Counted from the stretch's first letter, positions 15,269-24,644 are shown. The stretch is 64,000 nt of DNA from Desulfuromonadaceae bacterium (GCA_019429445.1 JAHYIW010000005.1:1-64000), one strand, 5' to 3'. Numbers and translations are program-made. Notes: generated by a model from the sequence alone, not told the origin.

Positions 15269-16573
15269 TCAACGAGTCGGCGAGTCAACCAGCGTCCCGC
15301 GCAGCAGCTCTCCATCAACCCCGTCAATCCGAACCATAACCGCCCGTCCAACCGACGCATCCCCACCGGCAACACTCACCGACAGATAATTACGCGTCAA
15401 CCCCTTGCGCAAAGTGCCACCTTCCACGACCACTTCCAGTTGCGCACCGACAAAACGGGCAGCGTACTGCTGCCAGGAGCGGTCGCCGAGCTCACGCAGC
15501 TGCGCGGCCCGTTCTTTTTTGACCGTTCCGGAAAGTTGATCAGGGAGCTGCGCCGCCGGGGTGCCGGGGCGACGACTGAAGGGAAAGACGTGCAGATGTG
15601 AAACGGCAAGCGTTTCAATGAACTCAAGGGTGTTGCGATGTTCTGCCGCCGTCTCTCCCGGAAAGCCGCTAATGACATCGAGGCCGATGGCCGCGTCCGG
15701 CAACCGCTGCCGGATCGATGCGATCAGCGTCCGAAAGCTGCCGGTGTCATAATGGCGATTCATCCGCCGCAAAATGTTATCATCCCCGGATTGCAGCGGA
15801 ATATGGAAGTGCGGACAAATCACCGCGGAGTCAGCGACCAGATCGATCAAAGCGGGAGAAAGCTCTGTTGGCTCGATTGAACCGAGCCGAACGCGGCGCG
15901 CATCCGTTTCATCAAGCAGACGTTTCAACAGCTCAACGAGGGTCATATCCGCCGTCAGATCAAGGCCATAGCCACCGATATGAATCCCGGTCAGGACGAT
16001 CTCGGGGTAGCCTTTGGCGGTCAGGGTTCGCACCTGTCTGACGACGTCATCAGCAGGAACCGAACGACTGGTGCCGCGCGCATAAGGGATGATGCAATAA
16101 GAGCAGAAGGCATCACAGCCGTTCTGGATCTGGACAAAGGCGCGGGTGCGATCCGCGAAAGTCGATATTTCGAGCGGTTTCGCGGTGCCGACGGCACGCA
16201 TATCGGACACCGCAACGTGCGGTCGGTCTGCGCGCAAATGCGCGAGGAAGGCGTTTTTTTCTTCATTGCCGAGGACGACTGAGACGCCGGGGAGCGCGGC
16301 CAGTTCCTGCGGATTGATTTGCGCATAACAACCGGTAACGACGACGCGGCACGCCGGATTGAGGCGCCGGGCGCGACGAATCAGATTGCGTGATTGCGCG
16401 TCGGTCGCGGCGGTAACGGTACAGGTATTGACCACCATCAGGTCGGCCCCGGCTTCAAATTGCACGGTCGTATAACCGGCGGCATGGAGCTGCTCTTCAA
16501 GCGCGGCGGATTCAAATTGATTGGTTTTGCAGCCGAGAGTGGCGATGGCAACTGTCGGGCTCACGCGATCCAC
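15269..16573 (-). CDS. mtaB: tRNA t6A37 methylthiotransferase MtaB
   Basis: A 434-residue radical-SAM methylthiotransferase that converts t6A to ms2t6A at tRNA position 37. The N-terminal domain has three Fe-S cysteines (ATLGCKTNQFES, VVNTCTVTA, VVTGCYAQINP). The radical-SAM cluster is NGCDAFCSYCIIPYARG. The central barrel includes HFHIPLQSGDDNILRRMNR and GLDVISGFPGET. The C-terminal about 65 residues form a TRAM domain (GAQLEVVVEGG). The gene start overlaps the mnmA end by 13 bases, so it is the last gene of the cysE-isc-mnmA operon. Its two Fe-S clusters make the placement after the isc genes sensible. Confidence 0.92.
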   Translation of the reverse strand: MDRVSPTVAIATLGCKTNQFESAALEEQLHAAGYTTVQFEAGADLMVVNTCTVTAATDAQSRNLIRRARRLNPACRVVVTGCYAQINPQELAALPGVSVVLGNEEKNAFLAHLRADRPHVAVSDMRAVGTAKPLEISTFADRTRAFVQIQNGCDAFCSYCIIPYARGTSRSVPADDVVRQVRTLTAKGYPEIVLTGIHIGGYGLDLTADMTLVELLKRLLDETDARRVRLGSIEPTELSPALIDLVADSAVICPHFHIPLQSGDDNILRRMNRHYDTGSFRTLIASIRQRLPDAAIGLDVISGFPGETAAEHRNTLEFIETLAVSHLHVFPFSRRPGTPAAQLPDQLSGTVKKERAAQLRELGDRSWQQYAARFVGAQLEVVVEGGTLRKGLTRNYLSVSVAGGDASVGRAVMVRIDGVDGELLRGTLVDSPTR

Positions 16574-17646
16574 CCGCCGCCGAGAACCCGATCATCGGCA
16601 TAAAAAACTGCGGCCTGACCGGGGGTGACCCCCTGCTGGGCAACAGCAAAGCGAACCTTGACCTTACCATCATCAAGGGGGAGCAGCTCGGCCTCGGCAC
16701 CGGCATGGCGGTAGCGAATCTGGCAGGTACAGCTCAGCGTCTCCTGTGGTACGTCGATGAGCCAGTTGACACGATCAACCGTACACGCCATGGTGTCAAG
16801 ATAGCGACGTTCGCCAACGATCACCCGGCACCGGGCGGCATCGATACCGATCACGTGGAGCGGTTCCCGCCAACTGATCCCCAACCCTTTCCGTTGTCCG
16901 ATGGTGTAGCGATAAAACCCGTTATGACGCCCCACAATCGTGCCATCCACGTGGACAATATCCCCTCCCAGGCGTGACAGATCCTCATGCTCTTCCAGAA
17001 ATCGCACATAATCTCCATCCGGGACAAAGCAGATATCCTGACTCTCGGCCTTTTCCGCCACGCGCAGTCCGCAACGAACGGCATGATTCCGCACCTCCGA
17101 CTTGGTCATGGCACCAAGGGGGAAGAGCACAAAGGGCAGCTGCTCACGGGTCATCGGGAAAAGAAAGTAGCTCTGATCCTTGTTCTCATCGAGCCCCCGA
17201 CGGAGTGCCAGGGTATCCCCTTCCCCGTCGATACGAGCATAGTGACCGGTGGCCAGATAATCGGCGTTCAGTTCACGGGCGCGCCTCAGCAATAATTCAA
17301 ATTTAAGAATCTGATTGCAGAGCACACAAGGATTCGGCGTTCTCCCGGCCAGATAATCGGCCCGGAACCGGTCGATGACTTCCCGCTGAAAAGCATCTTC
17401 AAAATTGACCACGTAAAACGGGATAGCGAGACGTTCGGCAACGCGGCGCGCATCGTGGACATCGTCAGGGGAGCAACACGATCCGCAGGCATCCGGATGA
17501 TTTTCCGCATAGGCGGAGTAATCCCATATCTGCATGGTCATGCCGATCACCTCTGCCCCCTGCTCTTGCAACAGGGCGGCGGTCACGGAGGAATCAACAC
17601 CTCCGCTCATTGCCACGACGATTCGTTTCCCGGCGTATTGAGACAT
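16561..17646 (-). CDS. mnmA: tRNA-specific 2-thiouridylase MnmA
   Basis: A 361-residue PP-loop enzyme that installs 2-thiouridine at position 34 of tRNA Lys/Glu/Gln. It shows the ATP-binding PP-loop VVAMSGGVDSSVTAALLQEQ, the catalytic cysteines in TPNPCVLCNQILKFE and AESQDICFVPDGDY, and ATGHYARI. An insert DACGSCCSPDD after the first strand is common in anaerobe-type MnmA. The ATG at 17646 is chosen over 17682 because MSQYAGKRIVVAMSGG is the normal start. The sulfur comes from a cysteine desulfurase, and iscS lies two genes upstream in the same operon. Confidence 0.92.
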   Translation of the reverse strand: MSQYAGKRIVVAMSGGVDSSVTAALLQEQGAEVIGMTMQIWDYSAYAENHPDACGSCCSPDDVHDARRVAERLAIPFYVVNFEDAFQREVIDRFRADYLAGRTPNPCVLCNQILKFELLLRRARELNADYLATGHYARIDGEGDTLALRRGLDENKDQSYFLFPMTREQLPFVLFPLGAMTKSEVRNHAVRCGLRVAEKAESQDICFVPDGDYVRFLEEHEDLSRLGGDIVHVDGTIVGRHNGFYRYTIGQRKGLGISWREPLHVIGIDAARCRVIVGERRYLDTMACTVDRVNWLIDVPQETLSCTCQIRYRHAGAEAELLPLDDGKVKVRFAVAQQGVTPGQAAVFYADDRVLGGGWIA

Positions 17647-17727
17647 TTCCAATGACGATCCTGACGACAAAGGCCATCGCATCGCGACAGCCCTTATCTT
17701 GAAACTGGTTGAGTAAAGACGATCTGA

Positions 17728-18093
17728 CTACTTGTTTTCGCGATAGTTTTTGATTGCCTCATGCAAGGCATCCGCAGCCAGATTCGAGCAGTGAATTTTC
17801 TGCGGTGGCAAGCCGTCAAGAGCTTCCTCGACCGCCTTGTTCGTCAATTCCATCGCCTCATCCAACGTCTTGCCGATCGCCATTTCAGTGACCATGGAGG
17901 AGGTCGCAATGGCGGCACCGCAACCGAACGTCTTGAATTTGACATCAGTGATAACATTATTCTCAATTTTGAGGAAGATCTTCATGATATCGCCGCAGGA
18001 GGCGTTGCCTACTTCCCCGACACCATCTGCATTTTCGATTTCGCCGACATTGCGGGGGTTGCTGAAGTGGTCCATGACTTTATCGGTATACAT
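17728..18093 (-). CDS. iscU: Fe-S cluster scaffold IscU/NifU N-terminal type
   Basis: A 121-residue scaffold with the three cluster cysteines in GNASCGDIMKIFLKI (C33), KTFGCGAAIATSS and KIHCSNLAADALHEAI. The conserved Asp after the first cysteine (CGD) is present. The protein ends right after the U domain, so it is IscU-sized rather than full NifU; the sequence is closer to the NifU N-domain of deltaproteobacteria. It lies 22 bases after iscS and 81 bases before mnmA. hscA, hscB and fdx are not nearby, so this is the short delta-type isc operon. Confidence 0.92.
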   Translation of the reverse strand: MYTDKVMDHFSNPRNVGEIENADGVGEVGNASCGDIMKIFLKIENNVITDVKFKTFGCGAAIATSSMVTEMAIGKTLDEAMELTNKAVEEALDGLPPQKIHCSNLAADALHEAIKNYRENK

Positions 18094-18115
18094 AATGTTG
18101 GCTCCTCAAATTTTT

Positions 18116-19318
18116 TTATTTCGTTAAAACCGAACAGGTTTCGCAACGATCGATATGACCACAATTATACAATGGGCTCATATCGCGTAGCCGCTGGATT
18201 ACCGGCGGTAATTTTTCTATCACATAATCGATATCTTCCTGCGTTGTATCGATGCCGAGACTGAAGCGCGTGCTCGAATGCGCCAGTGACACTTCGACGC
18301 ACATTGCCCCGAGCACATGGGACGGTTCGAGCGAACCGGAGGTGCATGCTGAACCGGAGGAGGCTGCAATGCCAAGCATATCAAGGTTGAGAAGGATTCC
18401 CTCCCCTTCGATATAGGCAAAGCTGACGTTCAATGTGTTCGGCAAACGTTCCGTCGGATGGCCGTTGAGCTTGATCTCGGACACATTGTCAAAGATCCCC
18501 TGTTCGAGCCGATCACGCAGTTCTTTTACCCGCCCCCAGACCAGATCATTTTTTTTGCCAGCCAATTCGCACGCCAGCCCGAGGCCGACGATACCGGCAA
18601 CATTGTGGGTACCCGCACGGCGATGCCGTTCCTGATGCCCCCCATGCATGAAAGGCGTCAACTTGGTGCCACGGCGGATATAGATCGCGCCGACCCCTTT
18701 AGGCGCACCAAGCTTATGGCCGGAGATGACCAGAAGGTCAACATTCGCGGCCTGCACATCGACCGGAACTTTACCGACCGCCTGGACCGCGTCGCTATGA
18801 AAACGAATCCCGTGCTTGCGGGCAATCTTGCCGATTTCCGCAATCGGATAAAGATTCCCGGTCTCGTTGTTCGCCCACATGACCGAGATCAACACCGTTC
18901 GGTCGGTGATCGCTGCTTCAAGATCAGCGAGGTTGAGCATCCCGTCCGCATCAACCGGCAGATAAGTGACTGCGTAGCCAGCTTTTTCCAGATAACCACA
19001 GGTTTCCAGCACCGCCGGGTGTTCGACCGTCGTGGTGATGATATGATCCCCTTTGTTCTGCAAAGCGTCCATGGTCCCTTTCAGGGCCATATTGTCCCCT
19101 TCGCTGCCGCATGCAGTGAAAACAATTTCCGCCGGTGAACAATTGATCAGGGCGGCCACTTGCTCACGCGCTTTTTCAATGGCTCCGGTCACGGCACGAC
19201 CTGCCCAGTGCACGCTGGAGGGGTTACCGAATTGCTCTTTGTAAAAAGGCAGGATCGCCTCAAGAACTTCCGGCCGCACCCGGGTTGTTGCATTATTATC
19301 AAGATATATCTGTCTCAC
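18116..19318 (-). CDS. iscS: Cysteine desulfurase IscS/NifS
   Basis: A 400-residue class V PLP enzyme that takes sulfur from cysteine. Visible: MRQIYLDNNATTRVRPEVLE at the start, TACGSEGDNMALKG, the PLP Lys in ISGHKLGAPKGVGAIY, and the active-site Cys loop SSGSACTSGSLEPSHVLGAM. The C-terminus (LYNCGHIDRCETCSVLTK) is rich in cysteine, a NifS-like trait. The start overlaps the iscR stop (ATGA), giving tight coupling. It feeds IscU directly and probably MnmA downstream. Confidence 0.93.
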   Translation of the reverse strand: MRQIYLDNNATTRVRPEVLEAILPFYKEQFGNPSSVHWAGRAVTGAIEKAREQVAALINCSPAEIVFTACGSEGDNMALKGTMDALQNKGDHIITTTVEHPAVLETCGYLEKAGYAVTYLPVDADGMLNLADLEAAITDRTVLISVMWANNETGNLYPIAEIGKIARKHGIRFHSDAVQAVGKVPVDVQAANVDLLVISGHKLGAPKGVGAIYIRRGTKLTPFMHGGHQERHRRAGTHNVAGIVGLGLACELAGKKNDLVWGRVKELRDRLEQGIFDNVSEIKLNGHPTERLPNTLNVSFAYIEGEGILLNLDMLGIAASSGSACTSGSLEPSHVLGAMCVEVSLAHSSTRFSLGIDTTQEDIDYVIEKLPPVIQRLRDMSPLYNCGHIDRCETCSVLTK

Positions 19319-19776
19319 GTTACATCCTCCGCCAACTGATTTTCATCCACGCGATCGCGCAGTATCCGGTTTTGTGCATCATGTGTCAATTCTTCGAGCG
19401 AAATCGCGGCCAGAAACTGTCTGATTTTCTCCCCCAGGCCGTGCCACACCGCACGCGTCACGCATTGATCAACACATGAGCAGGTTCCATCGTCATCCAT
19501 ACATGAAACCGGCACCAGCGATTCCTCAACACTGTCGATAATCTGATCAACCATGATGCGATCAGCTGGTCGGGCCAGCACGTAGCCGCCACCGGGACCA
19601 CGAACACTGTTGACAATCTCGCCACGCCGCAGCTTGACAAAGAGCTGTTCCAGATAGGTCAGGGAAATATTCTCCCGCACCGAAATATCCTTGAGGGTCA
19701 TCGGCGTTTCCCCACCGTTAAGAGCAAGACTGACCATGGCGCGCACGGCATATTGTGCTTTGGTTGATAACCGCAT
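19315..19776 (-). CDS. iscR: Rrf2-family regulator IscR
   Basis: A 153-residue winged-helix protein: MRLSTKAQYAVRAMVSLALN, LEQLFVKLRRGEIVNSVRGP and GGGYVLARPADRIMVDQIID are the Rrf2 DNA-binding domain. Cluster ligands lie in the segment PVSCMDDDGTCSCVDQC, where the IscR cysteines are expected. With a [2Fe-2S] cluster IscR represses its own operon through type 1 sites; such a site is present upstream of cysE (20527-20551). The gene begins five bases after cysE and overlaps iscS. Confidence 0.92.
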   Translation of the reverse strand: MRLSTKAQYAVRAMVSLALNGGETPMTLKDISVRENISLTYLEQLFVKLRRGEIVNSVRGPGGGYVLARPADRIMVDQIIDSVEESLVPVSCMDDDGTCSCVDQCVTRAVWHGLGEKIRQFLAAISLEELTHDAQNRILRDRVDENQLAEDVT

Positions 19777-19781
19777 GATAA

Positions 19782-20477
19782 CTATGCGCCCTTCGTTCTT
19801 TTTGCATCAAGAGCAGCATGCAGTTGTTCCTGCTCGCTGGTCAGGTTTTTTACCCGTTCTTCAAGATGTCGTACCTGGTCAAAAAGACAACTGAAGGCTT
19901 TGGCAACCGGATCAGGAAGATTGCTGTGCTCCAGATCATTCCGCTCCTGCTCAACCTTGTCACCATCAGAGATAACGACCCGACCGGGGATACCAACGAC
20001 GGTTGAATTGTTCGGAACCTCTTTAACAACAACAGAGTTTGAACCGATTTTAGCGTTATCGCCAACCTTGAACGGCCCGAGAATCTTGGCCCCGGAACCG
20101 ATGACGACATTATCTCCCAAAGTCGGGTGACGCTTTTCCTTGGCCCAGGAAGTCCCGCCAAGGGTGACGCCGTGATAGAGCGTACAGTTGGTGCCAATCT
20201 CGGCGGTCTCCCCAATCACGACACCCATGCCGTGATCGATAAAAAACCCCGGACCGATCTTGGCCCCCGGGTGGATCTCGATCCCGGAAAAGAATCGACC
20301 GAGATGTGAAATGAAACGTCCCAGCAGCTTAAAGTCATTTTCCCAGCAAAAATGGGCAATGCGATAAAAAATCATCGCATGAAACCCCGGATAACACAAA
20401 ACAACCTCAAAAACACTGCGCACTGCCGGGTCACGCTCAAAGACCGCCTTGATATCTTCCTTAAATCGTTTTATCAC
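19782..20477 (-). CDS. cysE: Serine O-acetyltransferase
   Basis: About 231 residues. N-terminal helical part ([20 protein letters not shown]) then the left-handed beta-helix of hexapeptide repeats ([60 protein letters not shown]). Makes O-acetylserine, the cysteine precursor, so it supplies substrate for IscS encoded downstream. The ribosome site AAGGAGG is followed by TTG GTG GTG; the last GTG (20477) has the best spacing. It is the first gene of the operon and lies directly behind the IscR box. The C-terminal tail ([20 protein letters not shown]) is a predicted coiled coil. Confidence 0.9.
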   Translation of the reverse strand: MIKRFKEDIKAVFERDPAVRSVFEVVLCYPGFHAMIFYRIAHFCWENDFKLLGRFISHLGRFFSGIEIHPGAKIGPGFFIDHGMGVVIGETAEIGTNCTLYHGVTLGGTSWAKEKRHPTLGDNVVIGSGAKILGPFKVGDNAKIGSNSVVVKEVPNNSTVVGIPGRVVISDGDKVEQERNDLEHSNLPDPVAKAFSCLFDQVRHLEERVKNLTSEQEQLHAALDAKRTKGA

Positions 20478-20526
20478 CACCAACCTCCTTTACCTGAGTA
20501 ATCATGTCAGTTTTGAGACTGTTAAC

Positions 20527-20551
20527 ATACCTGACAGTATATGTCAACTAT
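20527..20551. promoter_or_regulatory. Type 1 IscR-binding site upstream of cysE-iscRSU
   Basis: On the plus strand the 25-base site reads ATACCTGAC, then AGTATAT, then GTCAACTAT. By eye it agrees with the E. coli type 1 consensus (ATASYYGAC - TRWWWYA - GTCRRSTAT) at 22 of 25 positions, with all mismatches in the central spacer. It overlaps a minus-strand TTGACA (20547-20542) that would be the -35 box of the cysE promoter; a good -10 is not obvious. Binding here would give feedback control by holo-IscR. The match is seen directly; function is inference. Confidence 0.72.
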
Positions 20552-20714
20552 TATTGAATCAAAAAAGAGGGCGTCCTGCTCCACGAATCGTTTCGATTAA
20601 ATTGATTCAACTTGGCGGAGATACTAAACTTAAACGCAATCATAGTTGATAAAATTTTCAGAATTTAGTTTAATGCCGGGTTGATAGATGTCTTACGCGT
20701 ATGAAAGGAACAAT

Positions 20715-22454
20715 ATGTCCTTCAGTGGTGATCTCGAACATCTCCCCATCGTCGATGTGATTCAACTGATTCATTCGACGCAGAAAACCGGCACCCTGCG
20801 CATAACGAATGGCCGCAGCGAATGTCAGCTGGTTTTTGAAAAAGGCTATATCGTCAGCGCCAACCACGCAAACAACAACGTTCGCATTGGCAACATTCTG
20901 GTTAAAAACGGCGCGATAACTGAAGAACAACTTGAGCAGACCCTGGCTGAGCAATCGGCAGCGGGGGACCGGCGCCAGCCGCTGATTGCCGCCCTGATTG
21001 AAGGGGGTTCAATCAAAAAAGAAGACGCTTTCAAGGGGCTTGAATCCCTTATCCATCTGACCATTGTCCAGATCCTTTCGTGGCACAAAGGAACCTTTAT
21101 CCTGGACGTTGAAAGCGGCAATATCGGCGACAATTACCGCTATTTCCCCGAACAGCTTCACGAGGATTTCCTGCTCGGCACGCAAGGCGTACTGATGGAT
21201 GCGTTACGCATCTTTGACGAAAAAATGCGCGATGGCGAACTTCAGGATGGCGTCTGGGCAGACGAGGACCTGGTTGCAACGGAAACAGACCTTGAGCTTT
21301 CAGCAGAACTTCTGGGGCTGGATGAACTCGACAAACTGGAGCGCGCCATCCCTCAGGTCTATGCGGGGCTGCGCGACCACCCTCCGCTTGACAGTCAGCG
21401 CGAACGGTTGCGGAAACTGTTGACCACGGCCACGGATGAGGAGCAGGAGTGTTTTGATCGATTTCTGAAAACATTCACCGCCAGTTCAAAAAACGTTCAC
21501 GGGAACGAGGAGGCGGGGGGCATCGTTCTCTTCAGTCATGATGAATTGCTTAAATTGACCGTCACAACCATACTCAAACAGCTCGGTTTTCAGGTCTTTG
21601 CCACGGGTGACGCAACCGATCTTGAATTCATGACCGGACAATATTTATCCAGGGGGCTCATCCCCCTGGTATTTTTTGATTCCCCCGTTCGTTGCGGGGA
21701 TGGTGCAAGCGAAGCGTCCGTTACAGAGCAACGGCGGCACCTTCAGAGCACACATCCCCAGGCAGCAATTGTCCAACTGGCATCCCCGGCGACCCCGGAG
21801 TTTTCACTCCAGGCTTATCGCGACGGGGTTCTGGCGGTAATGCCGCGCTGGGATCAGGATGTTGATATCGATGCAACGATTGCGTTTTATCGAACCCTTC
21901 AGGAGTTTTCCACGCACTTTATTGAACGTCAGGAGCAACAGCCCTTTGCCCGGTTCGGTCGCTATTGTGACCAGCTGGAAAAACTGTCGCTGGCGCCGGA
22001 ACTTTCAGCGGTTCTGCTCTCGTTTGTCAGTGAAATGTTTCAGCGCGGCCTGACATTGATTGTCGCCAAAAATGAGTTGATTGCTGAACGTGGAATCGGG
22101 ATTAATACTCCGCGAGAGGACGGTCCGACACGCGCTCCGAAGATCAATCTGCCCCTTGCGGAAGATTCAATTTTTCGCCAGGCGGTTGCAACCGGAAAAA
22201 CCTTTTATGCCGAGAGCAACAATGCGGTTCTTAAAGAGCACCTTTTTTCCGTTATCGGCACCCCGCGCACGGAACGTGTCCTGCTGCTGCCGTTCAAGAG
22301 TCGCGGCCGGGTGATTGCGCTGATCTACGCCGACTTTGGCGAGAACGCTCCGACCGCCACCCACATTGATCTACTCAAGACACTTGCAGATCACGCCGGG
22401 CTGGTCCTTGATGAAGCCCTCTTCCGCAAACAGCTTGAAAAGACGACTCATTAA
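20715..22454 (+). CDS. DUF4388 (PATAN-type) signalling protein with C-terminal GAF-like region
   Basis: About 579 residues. Residues 1-110 form a DUF4388 domain (MSFSGDLEHLPIVDVIQLIH, TGTLRITNG). Within it RIGNILVKNGAITEEQLEQT-LAEQ resembles one half of the MshEN cyclic-di-GMP motif. A central segment (about 270-400) looks like a degenerate receiver domain (GIVLFSHDELLKLTVTTILK, VFFDSP, LQAYRDGVLAVMPRW). The last about 150 residues resemble a GAF domain (LAEDSIFRQAVATGKTFYAE, LLPFKSRGRVIALIYADFGE). Start at 20715 has AAAGGA upstream; the frame extends nine codons further. It lies 40 bases before pilT, suggesting a role in pilus or surface signalling. No enzymatic output domain was seen. Confidence 0.72.
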   Translation: MSFSGDLEHLPIVDVIQLIHSTQKTGTLRITNGRSECQLVFEKGYIVSANHANNNVRIGNILVKNGAITEEQLEQTLAEQSAAGDRRQPLIAALIEGGSIKKEDAFKGLESLIHLTIVQILSWHKGTFILDVESGNIGDNYRYFPEQLHEDFLLGTQGVLMDALRIFDEKMRDGELQDGVWADEDLVATETDLELSAELLGLDELDKLERAIPQVYAGLRDHPPLDSQRERLRKLLTTATDEEQECFDRFLKTFTASSKNVHGNEEAGGIVLFSHDELLKLTVTTILKQLGFQVFATGDATDLEFMTGQYLSRGLIPLVFFDSPVRCGDGASEASVTEQRRHLQSTHPQAAIVQLASPATPEFSLQAYRDGVLAVMPRWDQDVDIDATIAFYRTLQEFSTHFIERQEQQPFARFGRYCDQLEKLSLAPELSAVLLSFVSEMFQRGLTLIVAKNELIAERGIGINTPREDGPTRAPKINLPLAEDSIFRQAVATGKTFYAESNNAVLKEHLFSVIGTPRTERVLLLPFKSRGRVIALIYADFGENAPTATHIDLLKTLADHAGLVLDEALFRKQLEKTTH

Positions 22455-22493
22455 GAGTACATTGCAAACAACTTTATTCCTGCAGGAATCGTT

Positions 22494-23561
22494 ATGGATG
22501 CAAAAACATTTAATCAGATTCTTGAAATTGCCTTTCAAAAGAAGGTATCAGATGTACACTTTGAAGTCGACAACCCGCCTTTTTTTCGCGGGCGGGGTCA
22601 GATCATCCGCTCAAAACTTCCCAATCTTGTCCACGAAGACACTGAATTCATAACCAAGACCATTCTCGAACAGAACAACCGTGAGCTGAACGATTCAGTC
22701 AGGGATTTCGACGCATCATACGCGTTAGATAGCGGTGGACGGTTCCGGGTCAGTATCTTTCGGCAGCGTGGTCATTTCGGCATCGTGATGCGCGTCATTC
22801 CTCCACATATCGGCGATTTCAGCGCATTGAACCTGCCGCCGGTTCTCGGTGAAATCACCAAATCCCCGAATGGACTGATCCTGGTCACCGGACCGACCGG
22901 AAACGGGAAATCGACGACCATGGCGTCGATGCTCAGTCACCTCAATAATTTCTTCAGTTACAACATCATCACAATTGAAGATCCGATCGAATTTCTCTTC
23001 ACATCAAACAAGAGCTGCATTATTCAACGTGAAGTGGGAATCGATACGGACAACTTTGCCACGGCGCTGAAATCCGCCCTGCGCATGGATCCCGACGTTA
23101 TCATGGTCGGTGAAATGCGTGACGCGGAGACGATCGACTCCTGTATCAAGGCGGCAGAAACCGGGCATCTGGTCTTTTCGACCCTGCATACCCAGGGGGC
23201 CGTTTCGACGATCAATCGACTGGTCGGCAACTTTCCCCCTGAAGCGCAGGATATCATCCGCCAGCGGCTCGCCGATATTCTGGTCGCGACGATCTCGCTT
23301 CGGCTGATCAAAGACAAGAGCGGCGAAAAAATCTTTCCGGTGGTCGAGATCATGCGCACCACGACGACAATCCAGGCCTGCATTCGTGAAGGCCGCTTGT
23401 CCGAGATTGAAAAACACATTGAAGAAGGGCGTTCACAGTACCATATGCAGACCCTCGATCAGCATCTGATTGAACTCTGTGAACAAGATGTCATTACCAT
23501 TGAGGAAGCTAAACGTTTCACTCATTCGACTGATCTTGAGCGCAAATTAACGTTCACCTGA
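22494..23561 (+). CDS. PilT/PilU-type twitching motility ATPase
   Basis: A 355-residue GspE-superfamily ATPase. The N-terminal PAS-like domain (MDAKTFNQILEIAFQKKVSD VHFE) is followed by Walker A GPTGNGKSTTMASMLSHL, an Asp box IITIEDPIEFLF, Walker B MDPDVIMVGEMRDAETID and a His box HLVFSTLHTQGAVSTINRL. Size and sequence fit PilT/PilU retraction ATPases, which disassemble type IV pili. Because GspE-type ATPases without pilus genes nearby exist in several copies per genome, which PilT paralog this is cannot be said. It lies between the DUF4388 gene and the transglutaminase-like gene, spaced 39 and 30 bases. Confidence 0.88.
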   Translation: MDAKTFNQILEIAFQKKVSDVHFEVDNPPFFRGRGQIIRSKLPNLVHEDTEFITKTILEQNNRELNDSVRDFDASYALDSGGRFRVSIFRQRGHFGIVMRVIPPHIGDFSALNLPPVLGEITKSPNGLILVTGPTGNGKSTTMASMLSHLNNFFSYNIITIEDPIEFLFTSNKSCIIQREVGIDTDNFATALKSALRMDPDVIMVGEMRDAETIDSCIKAAETGHLVFSTLHTQGAVSTINRLVGNFPPEAQDIIRQRLADILVATISLRLIKDKSGEKIFPVVEIMRTTTTIQACIREGRLSEIEKHIEEGRSQYHMQTLDQHLIELCEQDVITIEEAKRFTHSTDLERKLTFT

Positions 23562-23591
23562 CAATTCCGCTCTGAGCAGAAGAGACCTGGT

Positions 23592-24614
23592 GTGAACCTT
23601 TCCTTTTCCTGTTTTTCAACCAAACATTTTTTTTGGCTGGTGTTGCTGGTTGCCGTCATTGCGGGAAACAGTCTCTGGCTGAGTCAATATACAAATCAAA
23701 CCGTTGCGTCCATCCTCGAATTAAATACCTACGCAGCGGCTTCCGCGACGTTAAGCCGAAACCAACCCTCCGCATCCGCCGACATGAAGCACACTGCTCA
23801 GGATCCGTCAGTCATTGCAAATGAATATAATTTTCACGGTTATCACCGAGATCGTTTGACGCTTGCGGTATCGATTCCCCGCAATGAACTCAGAACCTAT
23901 CAGCGCGACTACGGCTATGACCAAACCGAGCTTGACGCTCTGACTGAGCAGCACCAGGCCGCCCTTACGGGGGCCTATCAGCATGCCGTCGAATTATTCC
24001 TTGACCAGGCTGAGCTTGACAAAATGTCGGCAAAAATCAATCAGGAATTCGACGCAAAGGTTCATTCTTTTTTTGAGGAACGCGGTTTCAGGTTTCTGTC
24101 CGCCCAACTGGTCACTCCCGATCTCCCCGGAATTGTCAGGCGCAATGTTCATCATCTCAAACCGGTTGCCGTAGCACTTGACCAGTTAACCGCACAGATG
24201 CATTATGCGGCGGCGGATATTCTCCCCACCGCACTCACTCTGGTGCAGACGGCACTCGCCTATCGCAACATTCCAGAAGTTATTGACCAGCGTCACACGG
24301 CTGGCATTTACCCGCCACTGGTAACCCTTGCCGAAGGAGCGGGAGACTGCGACAGCAAGGCGGCACTGCTTGCGGCGATGCTCCTCAACTGGGATGAAAT
24401 CCGCCTGATCGGCCTGGGCGTGCCTGATCATTATCTGCTGGGGGTTATGAAAAATCCCGGCAAAGGTGATTTGTTTATCGAATACCAGGGGGTGCCGTAC
24501 GTTTTGATGGAACCGGCCGGACCGGCATGGCTCCCGGTTGGAGCGGTCAGTGAATATACCTTGCAAACCTTGAATAGCGGTGGCGAACTGCAGATCGAAC
24601 CGTTGTCGATTTGA
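23592..24614 (+). CDS. Membrane-anchored transglutaminase-like protein
   Basis: A 340-residue protein with an N-terminal hydrophobic anchor (FFWLVLLVAVIAGNSLWL). A likely transglutaminase-type Cys-His pair is seen in LAEGAGDCDSKAALLAAMLL (C about 255) and GVPDHYLLGV (H about 280), followed by MEPAGPAWLPVG; spacing fits bacterial transglutaminase-like cysteine protease or peptide-transfer folds. The middle part (LDQAELDKMSAKINQEFDAK) is helical. GTG start at 23592. It forms a unit with pilT and the DUF350 gene. Substrate unknown; a periplasmic protein-processing role is inference. Confidence 0.68.
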   Translation: MNLSFSCFSTKHFFWLVLLVAVIAGNSLWLSQYTNQTVASILELNTYAAASATLSRNQPSASADMKHTAQDPSVIANEYNFHGYHRDRLTLAVSIPRNELRTYQRDYGYDQTELDALTEQHQAALTGAYQHAVELFLDQAELDKMSAKINQEFDAKVHSFFEERGFRFLSAQLVTPDLPGIVRRNVHHLKPVAVALDQLTAQMHYAAADILPTALTLVQTALAYRNIPEVIDQRHTAGIYPPLVTLAEGAGDCDSKAALLAAMLLNWDEIRLIGLGVPDHYLLGVMKNPGKGDLFIEYQGVPYVLMEPAGPAWLPVGAVSEYTLQTLNSGGELQIEPLSI

Positions 24615-24644
24615 CCTGCACCCCGTAACGGAGGTACAACCCCA

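Noticed and set aside
14306-15601. Overlapping open frames in the repeat region upstream of pfkA
   Set aside because: They translate the 190-bp repeats and other palindromes; copies of the same peptide occur twice, and no domain is recognisable.
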